Assembly: GCF_007859815.1 (NCBI RefSeq)
Contig: NZ_SJPH01000003.1
Location: 402,311 to 466,310 of the forward strand
Length of the DNA stretch: 64,000 bases
DNA from: Botrimarina hoheduenensis
GTDB lineage: Bacteria > Planctomycetota > Planctomycetia > Pirellulales > Lacipirellulaceae
Direction of reading: 5' to 3'
The position numbers and the translations under genes are program-made. Every line of letters starts with the position of its first letter. Position 1 is the stretch's first letter. The notes beneath the pieces are model-generated. The model had not been told where the DNA came from. It worked only from the letters and a program-made list of their open reading frames with translations, and ran no database searches. Below, in pieces: positions 1 to 8,143 of the stretch.

Positions 1-1568
1 ATAACCGCTGCCGCAAACCGATCGGGGTGAGCCACTGCGAGACTCAGAGCGCCGTGCCCCCCCATGCCACGTCCCGCTACCACTACCGTGCGATCCGCTG
101 ACGGCTTGCGTCGCGGATTGATCCTGAGCAAGCAATCGTCAAGCGCTTCGAGCGCATCGGCTTCGCTCCAGGCTTGCCAATCGAACCCGTAGGGACCACG
201 GCCACTGGGGGCCACGATCGCCCACCCCGCGAGCGCGCCCAACTCAGCCACGGCTTCGGCCGGGCTCTGGCCAGCATCGTGCAACAGCAGCACGATCCCC
301 GTTGTAGGGTCGGCCAGTGGCTTGTCACGCGGTGGGGCGATGACATACGGCTGGGGGGTCGCGTCCTGGCGGCTCACGAAGCTCGCGGTCTGGACCGCTC
401 CCTGCTCGATGACTCGCCACGGTAAGGTCGTCTCGGCGAGGGATTCGCCCTCTCCATCGCTCAGCGTTACGCGCAGGCGGTGCTCGCCAGGAGCTAACTC
501 GCCAAGTGACTTCCAAGCGAGCCCCACCGGATAAACCGCTAGGGGGCCGATCGAGGGGAGCGCTTCGACCTGCGGAGCGCTCGCGCTGCCTTCAATCGCC
601 ACGGCGATACTCAGCGAATCGAGCGGCTTGGCAAGCGGATTAACCAGCAGCAGGCTCCCCACGAGCGACCGTTCTTCGCCCGCCACACCGTCGGGCAGCA
701 TCGCGCTAGAAGCCCGCCAGAAGACGCTTGTGGGAGCCAGCTCAAACCGGACCCGCGCCCCGCCCTCGGCCAGATGCAGCAGCACCCGATTCTTGCCCGC
801 CAGTAAGGGCACGGGCGGACGGAAGCGGTCGGTTCGGTAAGGGTCACCAACAACCCACTGGTCGTTGAGCAACACCGCCGCCACGCCGCGCGCGTCCAGC
901 AGATAGATGCCCGGTGCGGCGCACTCGAATTCGGCGTAGGCATAGCCCCCGATTAGTTCGGTCGCCCCGGTATCGTCGGCCGTTGCGGCACGCCACTTCA
1001 CCGCACGCCCGTCAGCCGACGGCAAGGTCGTTCCGGCGTGCGGCGGCCAATCCTCGCCCTTGATCCACGCTGACTCGACGGGGTCGGCGTGCAGCGGCTG
1101 ACGGCGATAGTCACCCACACGCGGCAGGACGAGCCACTCGCTCGGCTCGAGAGGGGTCGCCGGGACTGCTGGCGGAAGGGCTTTCTCTGGCTCGGCGGTG
1201 GGAGTTGATTCTTCGTTGACGCCCCCTGTCGGACCCGCGGCTACTGGGGCTTCTTCAGCGGCTGGCCCGGGCTGGGTTTGCTCGGACTGGGTTTGCTCGG
1301 GCTGGGTTTGCTCGGACTGGGCGGCTTCCTCCGTCACGGGTGGCGTGGCGGAGGGTGTCTCACCGGAGGCACTATCTGCTGGAGCACTTTCGGCAAGAGC
1401 ACTTTCGGCAAGAGCACTGGCTGCTGGAGCACTGGCTGCGGGGGGGCCCGCCACCGGGGTCGCCTCCGACGCGGACGGCACCGCGGGCGATGGGGGATCG
1501 GTCGCTCCCGCAGCAGCAACGGCCAGCGACGCCACCAAGGCGATCAGTAGTCGTCGGGATCGGGACAT
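1..1568 (-). CDS. Secreted alpha/beta-hydrolase-like protein, 3' end cut by window edge
   Basis: The reading frame is open from an ATG at 1568 to the window edge, about 522 codons, with no stop inside, so the C-terminus is missing. Residues 1-22 look like a signal peptide (MSRSRRLL then a hydrophobic Leu/Ala core). A low-complexity linker of about 110 residues rich in Pro, Ala, Ser and Glu follows, including EQTQ-type repeats. The next part resembles a beta-sandwich domain, and the last ~130 residues resemble the esterase/prolyl-oligopeptidase alpha/beta fold, with LLLHDAG and a nucleophile-elbow-like segment at 57-86. That elbow reads G-R-G-M-G-G-H-G where active enzymes have G-x-S-x-G, so the nucleophile serine appears to be glycine. 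Substrate unknown. A non-catalytic or carbohydrate-associated role is possible. The fold assignment is inference. Confidence 0.7.
   Translation of the reverse strand, partial: MSRSRRLLIALVASLAVAAAGATDPPSPAVPSASEATPVAGPPAASAPAASALAESALAESAPADSASGETPSATPPVTEEAAQSEQTQPEQTQSEQTQPGPAAEEAPVAAGPTGGVNEESTPTAEPEKALPPAVPATPLEPSEWLVLPRVGDYRRQPLHADPVESAWIKGEDWPPHAGTTLPSADGRAVKWRAATADDTGATELIGGYAYAEFECAAPGIYLLDARGVAAVLLNDQWVVGDPYRTDRFRPPVPLLAGKNRVLLHLAEGGARVRFELAPTSVFWRASSAMLPDGVAGEERSLVGSLLLVNPLAKPLDSLSIAVAIEGSASAPQVEALPSIGPLAVYPVGLAWKSLGELAPGEHRLRVTLSDGEGESLAETTLPWRVIEQGAVQTASFVSRQDATPQPYVIAPPRDKPLADPTTGIVLLLHDAGQSPAEAVAELGALAGWAIVAPSGRGPYGFDWQAWSEADALEALDDCLLRINPRRKPSADRTVVVAGRGMGGHGALSLAVAHPDRFAAAV
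1271..1320. repeat. 15-nt tandem repeat (about 3.3 copies) inside coding sequence
   Basis: Units starting at 1271, 1286 and 1301, plus a partial unit at 1316, alternate gctgggtttgctcgg and actgggtttgctcgg. On the coding strand they encode EQTQP/EQTQS repeats in the linker of the truncated hydrolase-like protein. The 15-nt unit keeps frame, so copy number can change without breaking the gene. Confidence 0.85.
1367..1441. repeat. Second 15-nt tandem repeat (about 5 copies) in the same linker
   Basis: Five degenerate 15-nt units built on gagcacttycggcaa and gagcactggctgctg lie in tandem; two adjacent copies (1382-1396, 1397-1411) are identical. They encode repeated Ala-Glu-Ser/Ala-Pro-Ala-Ser segments of the linker between the signal peptide and the folded part of the hydrolase-like protein. 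Confidence 0.8.
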
Positions 1569-1723
1569 ACCAAAGGGCAATCGATGTTGTCGGGGTTCGC
1601 AAACAACGTGAACAACGTGGTTGCGGGGAGGGCCTTTGTCTCGCGCGCGAGAGGTTCTTTAGGGTAGCTCGCGGGTGGGGCTGAGGCTCGGTTTGGCCCT
1701 GCGAAAGTCCTCCCATAGCGCAT

Positions 1724-1760
1724 AAAAAAGCCGCAAGCGGGTGAGAAACCCGCCTGCGGC
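1724..1760 (-). terminator. Intrinsic terminator, leftward
   Basis: On the minus strand a GC-rich stem (gccgcaggcgggt pairing with acccgcttgcggc around a short gagaa-side loop) is followed directly by six T residues (plus-strand A run 1724-1729). It lies about 100 nt after the stop of the small gene at 1863-2096 and before the hydrolase-like gene, so it most likely ends the former transcript. Confidence 0.8.
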
Positions 1761-1862
1761 TTGGTTCGGTATGAGGGATCGCCTACCTGTCGATCGTCGG
1801 TCACCTAGATCGTCGATTCCTACGGCGCAAGCCGCCCGCAGGTGCTGGGCTGCAAACGACCC

Positions 1863-2096
1863 TTATTCGCGGGGACGCACGGCACCGGTCAGGCCCGTGT
1901 AATCGACACGGTCTTCTCCATGCCAAAGCGGATGTCCGCTGCGGACGCGCTCAGCGAGGATCTCGAGCTTCTCGGGCGATCCGGCGGGGGCGTTGGTCGG
2001 CTGAAACTCATCGTCCCGGTCACGCGGGACAAAATCCTCATCGTGACCGTACTTGAGAATCGCTTCGAAAACGTTGCGAAGGGTGGGATCGGGCAT
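1863..2096 (-). CDS. Small conserved planctomycete protein, 77 aa, function unknown
   Basis: An ATG at 2096 opens a 77-residue acidic protein with an aaggt Shine-Dalgarno-like stretch upstream and an intrinsic terminator downstream, so it forms its own transcription unit. The N-terminus (MPDPTLRNVFEAILKYG) could be helical. The C-terminal half has the pattern EKLEILAERVR..PLWH..DRVDY.GLTG..RPR, which I recall as a recurrent short planctomycete protein motif; that is memory, not a search. There is no signal peptide, membrane segment or cysteine pair. Likely a small cytoplasmic protein; no function is proposed. Confidence 0.75.
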   Translation of the reverse strand: MPDPTLRNVFEAILKYGHDEDFVPRDRDDEFQPTNAPAGSPEKLEILAERVRSGHPLWHGEDRVDYTGLTGAVRPRE

Positions 2097-2379
2097 GGCT
2101 GGTTTACCTTATCGGCTGATTGAACTTGGACGAAATCACCGGTCCGGTAGCGTCAGCGTCGCCACGGGAGGGTGTGATGGGTTTTAAAAAGCGACGCCCA
2201 CAAGGGGGGGTGTCGGGTGCGACGGAAGGTAGGTGAAAGCTAGGGTAGTTAAAAAACAAATGACATCCGTGAGGGCGGCGTAGTGGTCCGCTGAATTAGC
2301 GATTCAGTTGGGACGCACCCAAGCGACATTTGGTTCGGTAAGACGTTTTGTTTCGTCGAACTTGCTTCGTCGAACGCGC

Positions 2380-2504
2380 GATACGGCCAAGGCTCTGATC
2401 TCCGGCGGGAGAGCCCCCTCAGGGGAGCCCACCGCTGAGCTAATCTCCACCTGCCGTATCGGGTGATTCCGCTGCTTTTTGCCTTCAACCGGCGCTTTCG
2501 CCGG
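2380..2504 (-). ncRNA. Candidate structured RNA or folded DNA element
   Basis: Inverted arms gatacggc (2380-2387) and gccgtatc (2453-2460) enclose nested inverted repeats: ggcggg 2404-2409 with cccacc 2428-2433, and cccc 2415-2418 with gggg 2422-2425. Next to them is a perfect hairpin, ccggcg-cttt-cgccgg (2489-2504). The strand is uncertain, because the folds are possible on either. On the minus strand the string gactaagcat at 2522-2531 resembles part of tmRNA, but the tRNA-like ends are missing. The structure is seen; RNA function is inference. Confidence 0.3.
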
Positions 2505-2614
2505 CTGCCTCCAACTGCCAGATGCTTAGTCTGTGACAGCTTTCTGTTCCATCGCTACCTCAGCTCGCTAACTAATACTTTGACGTCAGTTGGGCTCGTA
2601 GCGCGTTAGTAGGA

Positions 2615-2650
2615 ACGCCGCATAAGCCTTAAAACGCCGCTTGAGCCTAA
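2615..2650. repeat. Short tandem direct repeat
   Basis: acgccgcataagcctta (2615-2631) and acgccgcttgagcctaa (2634-2650) are two adjacent copies of a 17-nt unit with three or four differences. No coding potential is seen. They may be copies of a dispersed intergenic repeat, but this cannot be tested from one window. Confidence 0.6.
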
Positions 2651-2694
2651 GCGCCACACCCTGATACGACCACTCAGCGTTTGCTAGGCGTGCC

Positions 2695-2748
2695 AGAGCT
2701 TATCCCGTTAGCCGCTTATTCTCGTTAGCAGAGCTTGTCCCGTTAGCC
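2695..2748. repeat. Direct repeat, 19 nt, spaced 35 nt
   Basis: agagcttatcccgttagcc (2695-2713) and agagcttgtcccgttagcc (2730-2748) differ at one base. A further ctcgttagc lies between them and gcgcgttag lies at 2601-2609. Function unknown; the repeats are close enough to be protein-binding sites or remnants of an expanded repeat. Confidence 0.6.
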
Positions 2749-2976
2749 TCGTCACAAGTGCGGTGGAATCTCGCTCTTGCTTGTAAGCGTGCCGGGATGC
2801 GGGATTATTACTGGGGAGAGGATAGAGTCAAGTTTTTTCCGTAGGAGATCCGTAGGTCCTCCATTAATAAGCTGCCCCGCCTGTCAAGAGGTGCCGCCTG
2901 GGTCACTCTTCCGGGGGGGGCAGGTGTAACGCCGCGGTTTGTTCACTCCGTAGCCCTCCAGCCATTCAAGACCACG

Positions 2977-3396
2977 ATGCCCTGGATCCAGCGCGATTTG
3001 ACCCTTGCTCCGCACCGGCGGGGGTTTCACCTGATCACCGACCAAGTCGTCGGGGCCCTGCCCGAGCTGCGGGCGTGCTCGGTGGGAATCCTGCAGGTGT
3101 TTCTCCAGCACACCTCGGCCAGCCTGACCCTGAACGAGAACGCGGACCCCGATGTTCGCAACGACCTGGAGAGCAGCTTCTCGGCCCTGGTGCCCGAATC
3201 CTCTGCCTTTACGCACACCTGCGAAGGTCCGGACGACATGCCAGCGCACGTCAAGGCCTCGTTACTGGGGGCAAGCCTCTCGATCCCGGTGCGCGACGGC
3301 CGGCTGGCCCTGGGAGTCTGGCAAGGGATCACGCTGTGCGAGCACCGCGATCGGGCCGGCTCTCGGCGGCTGGTGCTGACCCTGCAGGCAGGCTGA
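2977..3396 (+). CDS. yjbQ: YjbQ family (UPF0047) protein
   Basis: The 139-residue length is normal for the YjbQ/UPF0047 family. Recognisable motifs are QVFLQHTSASLTLNENADPDV (residues ~40-60), the acidic/His pattern H-x-C-E-G-P-D-D-M-P-A-H near 88-99, and the C-terminal GxWQGITLCEHRD segment. The conserved histidines and acids form a metal-like site in the family; members have been reported to have weak thiamine-phosphate-synthase activity, but the physiological role is unclear. Start is ATG at 2977. The gene stands alone with no operon partner within 500 nt on the same strand. Confidence 0.9.
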   Translation: MPWIQRDLTLAPHRRGFHLITDQVVGALPELRACSVGILQVFLQHTSASLTLNENADPDVRNDLESSFSALVPESSAFTHTCEGPDDMPAHVKASLLGASLSIPVRDGRLALGVWQGITLCEHRDRAGSRRLVLTLQAG

Positions 3397-4032
3397 AGTC
3401 ACGGTATCCCGCCGCGGAAACGTGCAAAACAGGCTCCTGCGAAAGCATTATTTGCCAGCACAGCCGGCAAGATCTGATGTTTTTGATGAAGTTTTCGCCA
3501 AAAGGGCTTACACCGCTGCGGTGTCCGAATATCCTGCGGAGGTCAACCGGCGGGACCTTCCCCTCTCTGTTAACGGCACCTCTCGACAACCGCCCCGCCG
3601 GACCGACATAGCACTTCTTTGATTGGCACCATGACGCAAGGCCCCGAGCAGGGCCCCGCCTGCTCGGGGTTTTTGCTGCGCTGTCCCCAATTATGGCGCA
3701 GGCCCCAATTGCACAGGCCCAACTGCAACGGCAACCGTTTGGCGGTCGCCCGATAGCTTCCCTCTCTCTGAGCGAAGCGATTCCAGGCTGCCCCCGTCCT
3801 CTGGCCGATGCCCCTCTTCGTTTGTTTTCGATGCTTCTTGCAGTGGTATTGCTGCCCCCTGCCGCGGAGCGGGTCCGGTACCGGGCAGGATGAAACGCCG
3901 CTGAGAGCAAGAAAACCGTCCGGCGGAGCGGCGACGAGCGCCTCCCCACGGCATCCTTCAGTTGTCGTACACTTCTTGACGCGGCGCTGGAGCGGATCGT
4001 TCCCGCTATTTTTTAGGAGCACCCCCGGCCCC
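3397..4032. other. 636-nt gap with no supported gene
   Basis: Several frames are open on both strands but their translations are Arg/Pro/Gly-rich and motif-free. Visible signals are a small palindrome acaccgc/gcggtgt near 3509-3523, an intrinsic terminator at 3642-3674, repeated ggccccaatt strings near 3690-3715, and a weaker agcgg...ccgct stem followed by six T residues near 3990-4015. The terminator lies ~245 nt after the yjbQ stop, so the interval could hold a long 3' UTR or a small RNA. Confidence 0.5.
3642..3674 (+). terminator. Intrinsic terminator, rightward
   Basis: Perfect 11-bp stem ccccgagcagg (3642-3652) / cctgctcgggg (3659-3669), six-base loop, then five T residues. It is the first clear terminator after yjbQ. 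Confidence 0.85.
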
Positions 4033-5118
4033 TCAGCTCCGCGACGCGAGAACCTTTTCGGCCGCGGCGAGCCCGCTCAGAAAGGCCCCCTCCACACGCG
4101 GACCGCCGCACCAATCGCCCGCCGCATAGAGCCCGCGCGGGGCATCGCTGGGGGCCCGCTCTGCGAGGGGCGTCTCGGGCAGGGCGTAACGCCAACGATG
4201 GCCCGCCCGATACGCGATTGGAACAGCCCGCAGCGAGGTCGCTTGCCAGAAGCCCTCCAGCAGCCGATCGACCGCATCGGCCGGGTCCAGTTCAAGGTTG
4301 GCTTGCGACCACTCAGAAGAACCGTGCAGAACCCAGCAGTCGCCGGTTTCTGCCGCCGCTGGCCGCCCCGGCTTTGAGCCGTTCCTCGCGACCCAAGAAA
4401 GCGGCGTGTGGTCGGCCGAACCCGCGATAAACGCGGCGTCGAACCCGGGATCCAGCGGTTCAGGAAAGGCAACCATCGCGGTCCAGCAACCGGTGGTAAT
4501 GACCGACTTGGCGGCGTTCGCTAGCGCCGGCGACGCCACCAGCAACTCCGCTGCTTGCGGCGCGGGGGTCGTCACCACAACCCGCGAAAAATCGCCTAGC
4601 GGATCGCCCTGCTCGCCGGTTAAGCGCCAGCGTCCCGCGGTCGGCTTGGGGGGCGTCACGCGCACGCCGGTGACAATCGTGGCCCCGTGTTGCGTCGCTT
4701 CGTCGGCCAAGGCCTTGCCAAGCGCGTTCATGCCCGGCGTCCCCACGTAGCGGGTCCGCTCGGGGGGCGGGTTGCCGGCCCGAACGCCCGCCGCATCGCA
4801 CACCAAAGACGACAAACGGGGCCGCCATTCGGCAACCACGCCGCTGGCTAACCACCCCTCGACCCGCGCAGCGAGTCGCTCGTCACGAACCGTAAAATAC
4901 TGCGCACCATGGTCGAAACGGCGGTCACCGTCGGCCCAACGGGTGGAAGCACGTCCCGAAACGCCCCGCCCTTTATCAAAGACCGATACCGACACGCCTT
5001 GCCGCGCTAGCTCTTCCGCTGCGGCCAGGCCGGCAACACCAGCACCGACAACCGCGACGGAGTCGTCAGTGCGCGAATTGCCCGCAGAAGAGGTCTCGGT
5101 GGCTGAACCGGTCGCCAT
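4033..5118 (-). CDS. Renalase-like NAD(P)/FAD-dependent oxidoreductase
   Basis: About 361 residues from the ATG at 5118. The same frame is open to a TTG at 5178, which would add 20 residues that lie upstream of the conserved fold, so I prefer the ATG although neither has a strong ribosome site. The N-terminal Rossmann motif VAVVGAGVAGLAAAEELA is followed by VFDKGRGVSGRAST and FDHGAQYFTVRD, the pattern of the renalase-like (COG3380-type) flavoprotein family. The C-terminal motif is LYAAGDWCGGPRVEGAFLSG, which closes the FAD site. No signal peptide, so cytoplasmic. Substrate unknown; renalases oxidise isomeric dihydropyridine nucleotides, but that activity cannot be assumed here. Confidence 0.82.
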   Translation of the reverse strand: MATGSATETSSAGNSRTDDSVAVVGAGVAGLAAAEELARQGVSVSVFDKGRGVSGRASTRWADGDRRFDHGAQYFTVRDERLAARVEGWLASGVVAEWRPRLSSLVCDAAGVRAGNPPPERTRYVGTPGMNALGKALADEATQHGATIVTGVRVTPPKPTAGRWRLTGEQGDPLGDFSRVVVTTPAPQAAELLVASPALANAAKSVITTGCWTAMVAFPEPLDPGFDAAFIAGSADHTPLSWVARNGSKPGRPAAAETGDCWVLHGSSEWSQANLELDPADAVDRLLEGFWQATSLRAVPIAYRAGHRWRYALPETPLAERAPSDAPRGLYAAGDWCGGPRVEGAFLSGLAAAEKVLASRS

Positions 5119-5364
5119 CGCGTTGAAGGGGGTGAAGCTCGGGGGGAAAGATTGTGCGGCGTACTCCTGCTGAACCAAGGGCCCGCTGCCTTCGGTGGGT
5201 AGCCGCGTCTAAAGTAGAGCCCCGACGGGCGGGGCTTCGGAAGCGCCCCCCTGCGTGAGGATGGTGCCATGATCTGCACTCCGTACGATCCCGCGCGCAG
5301 TTAACTCGCGACTCACCGCCTCACCTCGCACCGCAACCTCGCACCGCCTCGCCACGGCACCGTA

Positions 5365-6681
5365 ATGTCGCAAGTCGATGCCACTGACGCTTATGACGCG
5401 ATCATCATCGGTGCCGGCCTTGCCGGCCTGTGCTGCGCTAAGCGTCTGAGCGCCGAGGGCAAGCGGCCGCTCGTGCTCGAAGCGAGCGACGCGGTGGGGG
5501 GCCGCGTCCGCACAGATTCAGTTGAGGGATTCTTGCTGGACCGTGGCTTTCAGGTGCTGCTCACCAGTTACCCGGAAGCCCGCCAGCAGCTCGACTACCA
5601 GCGTCTCGATCTCCACGCATACGAGCCCGGCGCGCTGATCTGGTGCAACGGCCGAATGCACCGCATGAGCGATCCCTGGCGTCGCCCGCAGCACGCGCTC
5701 GCCACCTTACGATCGGGTGTGGGGACACTGAGAGATAAGTTGCGGATCGCCCAGCTGGCGTCGCGTTTGTCGAGCCATCGGGGGATCGATGTCGTCGCGA
5801 ACGAAGAACTGATAACGGAACACGCCCTGCAACGCTGGGGCTTCTCTCCGCGGGTGATCGAGCGGTTTTTCCGGCCATTCTTGGGAGGCATCTTTCTCGA
5901 ACGCCAGCTCGCCACCTCAAGTCGGCAGTTCGAGTTCGTGTTCCGACTGTTCGGCGAAGGCCAAGCAACCCTGCCCGCCGCGGGCATGCACGCGATCCCC
6001 ACACAGCTCGCGGCAGCGCTCCCGCCAGGCACGCTCCGGCTCAACACGCCGGTCAACGCCATCACCGACGACGGCGGAGTTGGGGTCGGCGGAGTAGGGT
6101 TCGGTCAAGAACGCTTGCAAGCCAAGCTGATCGTGGTCGCCACGGACGGTCCCGCCGCTGATCGGCTGTTGGGGCACGAACCGGCAGCACCGGGGCGGAG
6201 CGTGGCTTGCGTGTACTTCGCCGCCGACGCGCCTCCGCTGAGGGAGCCGATCCTCGTGCTCAACGGAGAGGGACCAACCGCGGGGCCGATCAACAACCTG
6301 TCGGTTCCCAGCCAAGTGGCCGCGGGCTACGCGCCGGCCGGGCAGTCGCTCATCTCTGCAACCGTCCTCGCCGACCAAGCCGACACCCCGGACGACGCCC
6401 TCATCGAAGCCGTCCGTAAGCAGGCGGTTGATTGGTTCGGGTCACAAGCCCAGGCGTGGCGTCCGCTGCGTGTGGTCCGCATTCCCTACGCCCTGCCCGA
6501 TCAGCAACCGCCCCACTACCAGCGAATCGAGAAGTCGGTCCGCGTCCGCGATCGCGTGCTGATCTGTGGCGATCGCTACGACACCGCCTCGATCAACGGG
6601 GCGATGCGCAGCGGGCGGCGAGCCGCCGAGGCCGCGCTCCGCGAACTCTCGGGGCAGCGCGCTCCGGCAACGCCCGAATGA
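5365..6681 (+). CDS. FAD-dependent amine-oxidase/phytoene-desaturase-like oxidoreductase
   Basis: 438 residues, ATG at 5365. The FAD-binding motif DAIIIGAGLAGLCCAKRLS is near residues 11-30, followed by VLEASDAVGGRVRTD, typical of flavin amine oxidases and protoporphyrinogen-oxidase-like proteins. The C-terminal CGDRYDTASINGAMRSGRRAAE closes the FAD site. No signal sequence. The stop is 12 nt before the start of the RegB-like kinase gene, suggesting cotranscription. Substrate unknown; related planctomycete genes are often described only as NAD(P)/FAD-dependent oxidoreductases. Confidence 0.85.
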   Translation: MSQVDATDAYDAIIIGAGLAGLCCAKRLSAEGKRPLVLEASDAVGGRVRTDSVEGFLLDRGFQVLLTSYPEARQQLDYQRLDLHAYEPGALIWCNGRMHRMSDPWRRPQHALATLRSGVGTLRDKLRIAQLASRLSSHRGIDVVANEELITEHALQRWGFSPRVIERFFRPFLGGIFLERQLATSSRQFEFVFRLFGEGQATLPAAGMHAIPTQLAAALPPGTLRLNTPVNAITDDGGVGVGGVGFGQERLQAKLIVVATDGPAADRLLGHEPAAPGRSVACVYFAADAPPLREPILVLNGEGPTAGPINNLSVPSQVAAGYAPAGQSLISATVLADQADTPDDALIEAVRKQAVDWFGSQAQAWRPLRVVRIPYALPDQQPPHYQRIEKSVRVRDRVLICGDRYDTASINGAMRSGRRAAEAALRELSGQRAPATPE

Positions 6682-6693
6682 GTCGACCCCGTC

Positions 6694-8064
6694 ATGCTCA
6701 CGAAGAATACTCCTGCTGACCGGATCGCGATCAATGCCGATTGGTTCGCGACCCTGCGCTGGGTGGCCGCGATCGGTCAGCTGATGACGATCGGCTTTGT
6801 GACCCTCGTGCTGGGCATGCCCGCCCCTAAGGCTGAGCTGCTGCTGCTGGTGGCTGTCACCGTTGTCAGCAACGCGGTGTTTGCGTGGTGGCGATCACGC
6901 CAGGACGACCTCATCACCTCCGAGCGCGTCTGGCACACGGCACTGGGCGGGCTGATGCTGCTCGACATCGTGGTGCTGACCGCGATGCTCGCGCTCACTG
7001 GCGGACCGACCAATCCGTTTGTGGTGTTCTACTTTGTGAACCTGGCGCTCTCGGCTATGGTGCTCCCACCGCGCGGAGCCTGGGCGCTCAATCTGCTGGC
7101 GATCGTCTCGTTCGGGTTGCTCATCTATCAGCACGCCCCCATCGAGCAGCTGCGCGACCCACGCCGCCTCGAGAGCCTTGTCGCGCTGCGAGCGATCGAG
7201 CCGTCGGCCTGGCCCCCGTGGGCCTCGATCGGTTCGTGGGTCGCCTTCGCGACGTGTTCGACCGTGATCCTGAGCTTTCTCACACGGCTCAACGCCGAGC
7301 TGCGGCTGAGCAACCGACTGCGTCGCCGCGCGGAGAGTGAGCGGGCCCGCGCCGAGAAGCTCGAAGCACTGGGCACGCTGGCCGCGGGGGCCGCCCACGA
7401 ACTCGCGACCCCGCTCTCAACGATCGCCGTCGCGACGACCGAGGCCCAACGGCAGCTCGAACGGCAGGGCGGACCCGATACCGTGCTGGACGATCTTCGA
7501 TTGGTGGGTCGCGAGCTGGCGCGCTGCCGTGCGATCCTCGACCGCATGGCGACCGACTCGGGGCAGCCAACCGCTAGTGCGCCTGAGCCCTTCACGGCCG
7601 ACGCGCTCCTTCAGGAAGTGCTCCGCGAGCTAGCCGCCGCGGATCGGGTGCAGGTCGCGTGGCGCAAGGGTGCCGACTCGCTGCGGCTGTTGGCCCCGCG
7701 AACGGCACTCGCTCAAGCGATCCGCGCTGTGGTTCAGAACGCCGTCGATGCCACCGAGGGACACGCTCCCGGCGCGCCGGTCGTGATCCAGGGCGATCGG
7801 CTGGCGGAGACGCTCCGCCTTTCCATCCGCGATCAAGGACCGGGAATGACGCCTGAGGTGCTCTCGCGAGCCGGCGAGCCGTTCTACACGACCAAAGCGC
7901 CCGGGCACGGAATGGGCTTGGGATTGTTCCTGGCCCGAAGTGTCGTTGAAAAGCTGGGCGGTTCGCTGCGACTTGAGTCTCCCGGCGAAGGCGGAGCGAA
8001 CGTCACGATCGTCTTGCCGCTCCTAGCAGGAACGCCCGACGCAGACATTTCCGCCCGTCGCTAG
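6694..8064 (+). CDS. regB: RegB/PrrB-like redox-sensing sensor histidine kinase
   Basis: 456 residues. The N-terminal ~200 residues form about six membrane helices. They contain GGPTNPF at 103-109, matching the GGxxNPF quinone-binding heptapeptide of RegB/PrrB. The H-box HELATPLST has the phospho-acceptor His at 235, and Cys278 in ELARCRAILDRM sits where RegB carries its redox-active cysteine. The C-terminal ATPase domain has NAVDA (N-box), DQGPGM and GLGLFLARS (G-boxes). In proteobacteria RegB senses quinone redox state and phosphorylates RegA to control respiration and other redox pathways. The partner regulator gene follows by 79 nt. Regulation of the oxidase cluster in this window is possible but is inference. 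Confidence 0.88.
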   Translation: MLTKNTPADRIAINADWFATLRWVAAIGQLMTIGFVTLVLGMPAPKAELLLLVAVTVVSNAVFAWWRSRQDDLITSERVWHTALGGLMLLDIVVLTAMLALTGGPTNPFVVFYFVNLALSAMVLPPRGAWALNLLAIVSFGLLIYQHAPIEQLRDPRRLESLVALRAIEPSAWPPWASIGSWVAFATCSTVILSFLTRLNAELRLSNRLRRRAESERARAEKLEALGTLAAGAAHELATPLSTIAVATTEAQRQLERQGGPDTVLDDLRLVGRELARCRAILDRMATDSGQPTASAPEPFTADALLQEVLRELAAADRVQVAWRKGADSLRLLAPRTALAQAIRAVVQNAVDATEGHAPGAPVVIQGDRLAETLRLSIRDQGPGMTPEVLSRAGEPFYTTKAPGHGMGLGLFLARSVVEKLGGSLRLESPGEGGANVTIVLPLLAGTPDADISARR

Positions 8065-8143
8065 GTTCCGTCGCTGAGCCGGTTACCATGGAGGCGGCCG
8101 CAGGAGCCGCCCCGTTTTTAACTCGCCCGAACATAACGGCCCG

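Larger units (their letters stand above)
2097..2976. other. 880-nt non-coding region with structured and repeated sequence
   Basis: No convincing gene: open frames here lack codon bias and recognisable motifs. The region lies between divergent genes (the 77-aa gene leftward, yjbQ rightward), so it holds both promoters. It contains an 81-nt element closed by inverted gatacggc/gccgtatc arms, a strong hairpin at 2489-2504, and short direct repeats between 2615 and 2748, all listed separately. Its AT content is higher than the neighbouring genes. Confidence 0.6.

Noticed and set aside
2400..2760. Possible tmRNA on the minus strand, from gactaagcat near 2522-2531
   Set aside because: The usual 5' GGTTTCGAC-type start, tag-peptide frame and T-arm/CCA 3' end could not be found, so a single 10-nt match is not enough.
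3570..4022. Leftward ~150-residue open frame between yjbQ and the renalase-like gene
   Set aside because: Low-complexity Arg/Gly/Pro-rich translation crossing a strong terminator hairpin; no ribosome site or motif.
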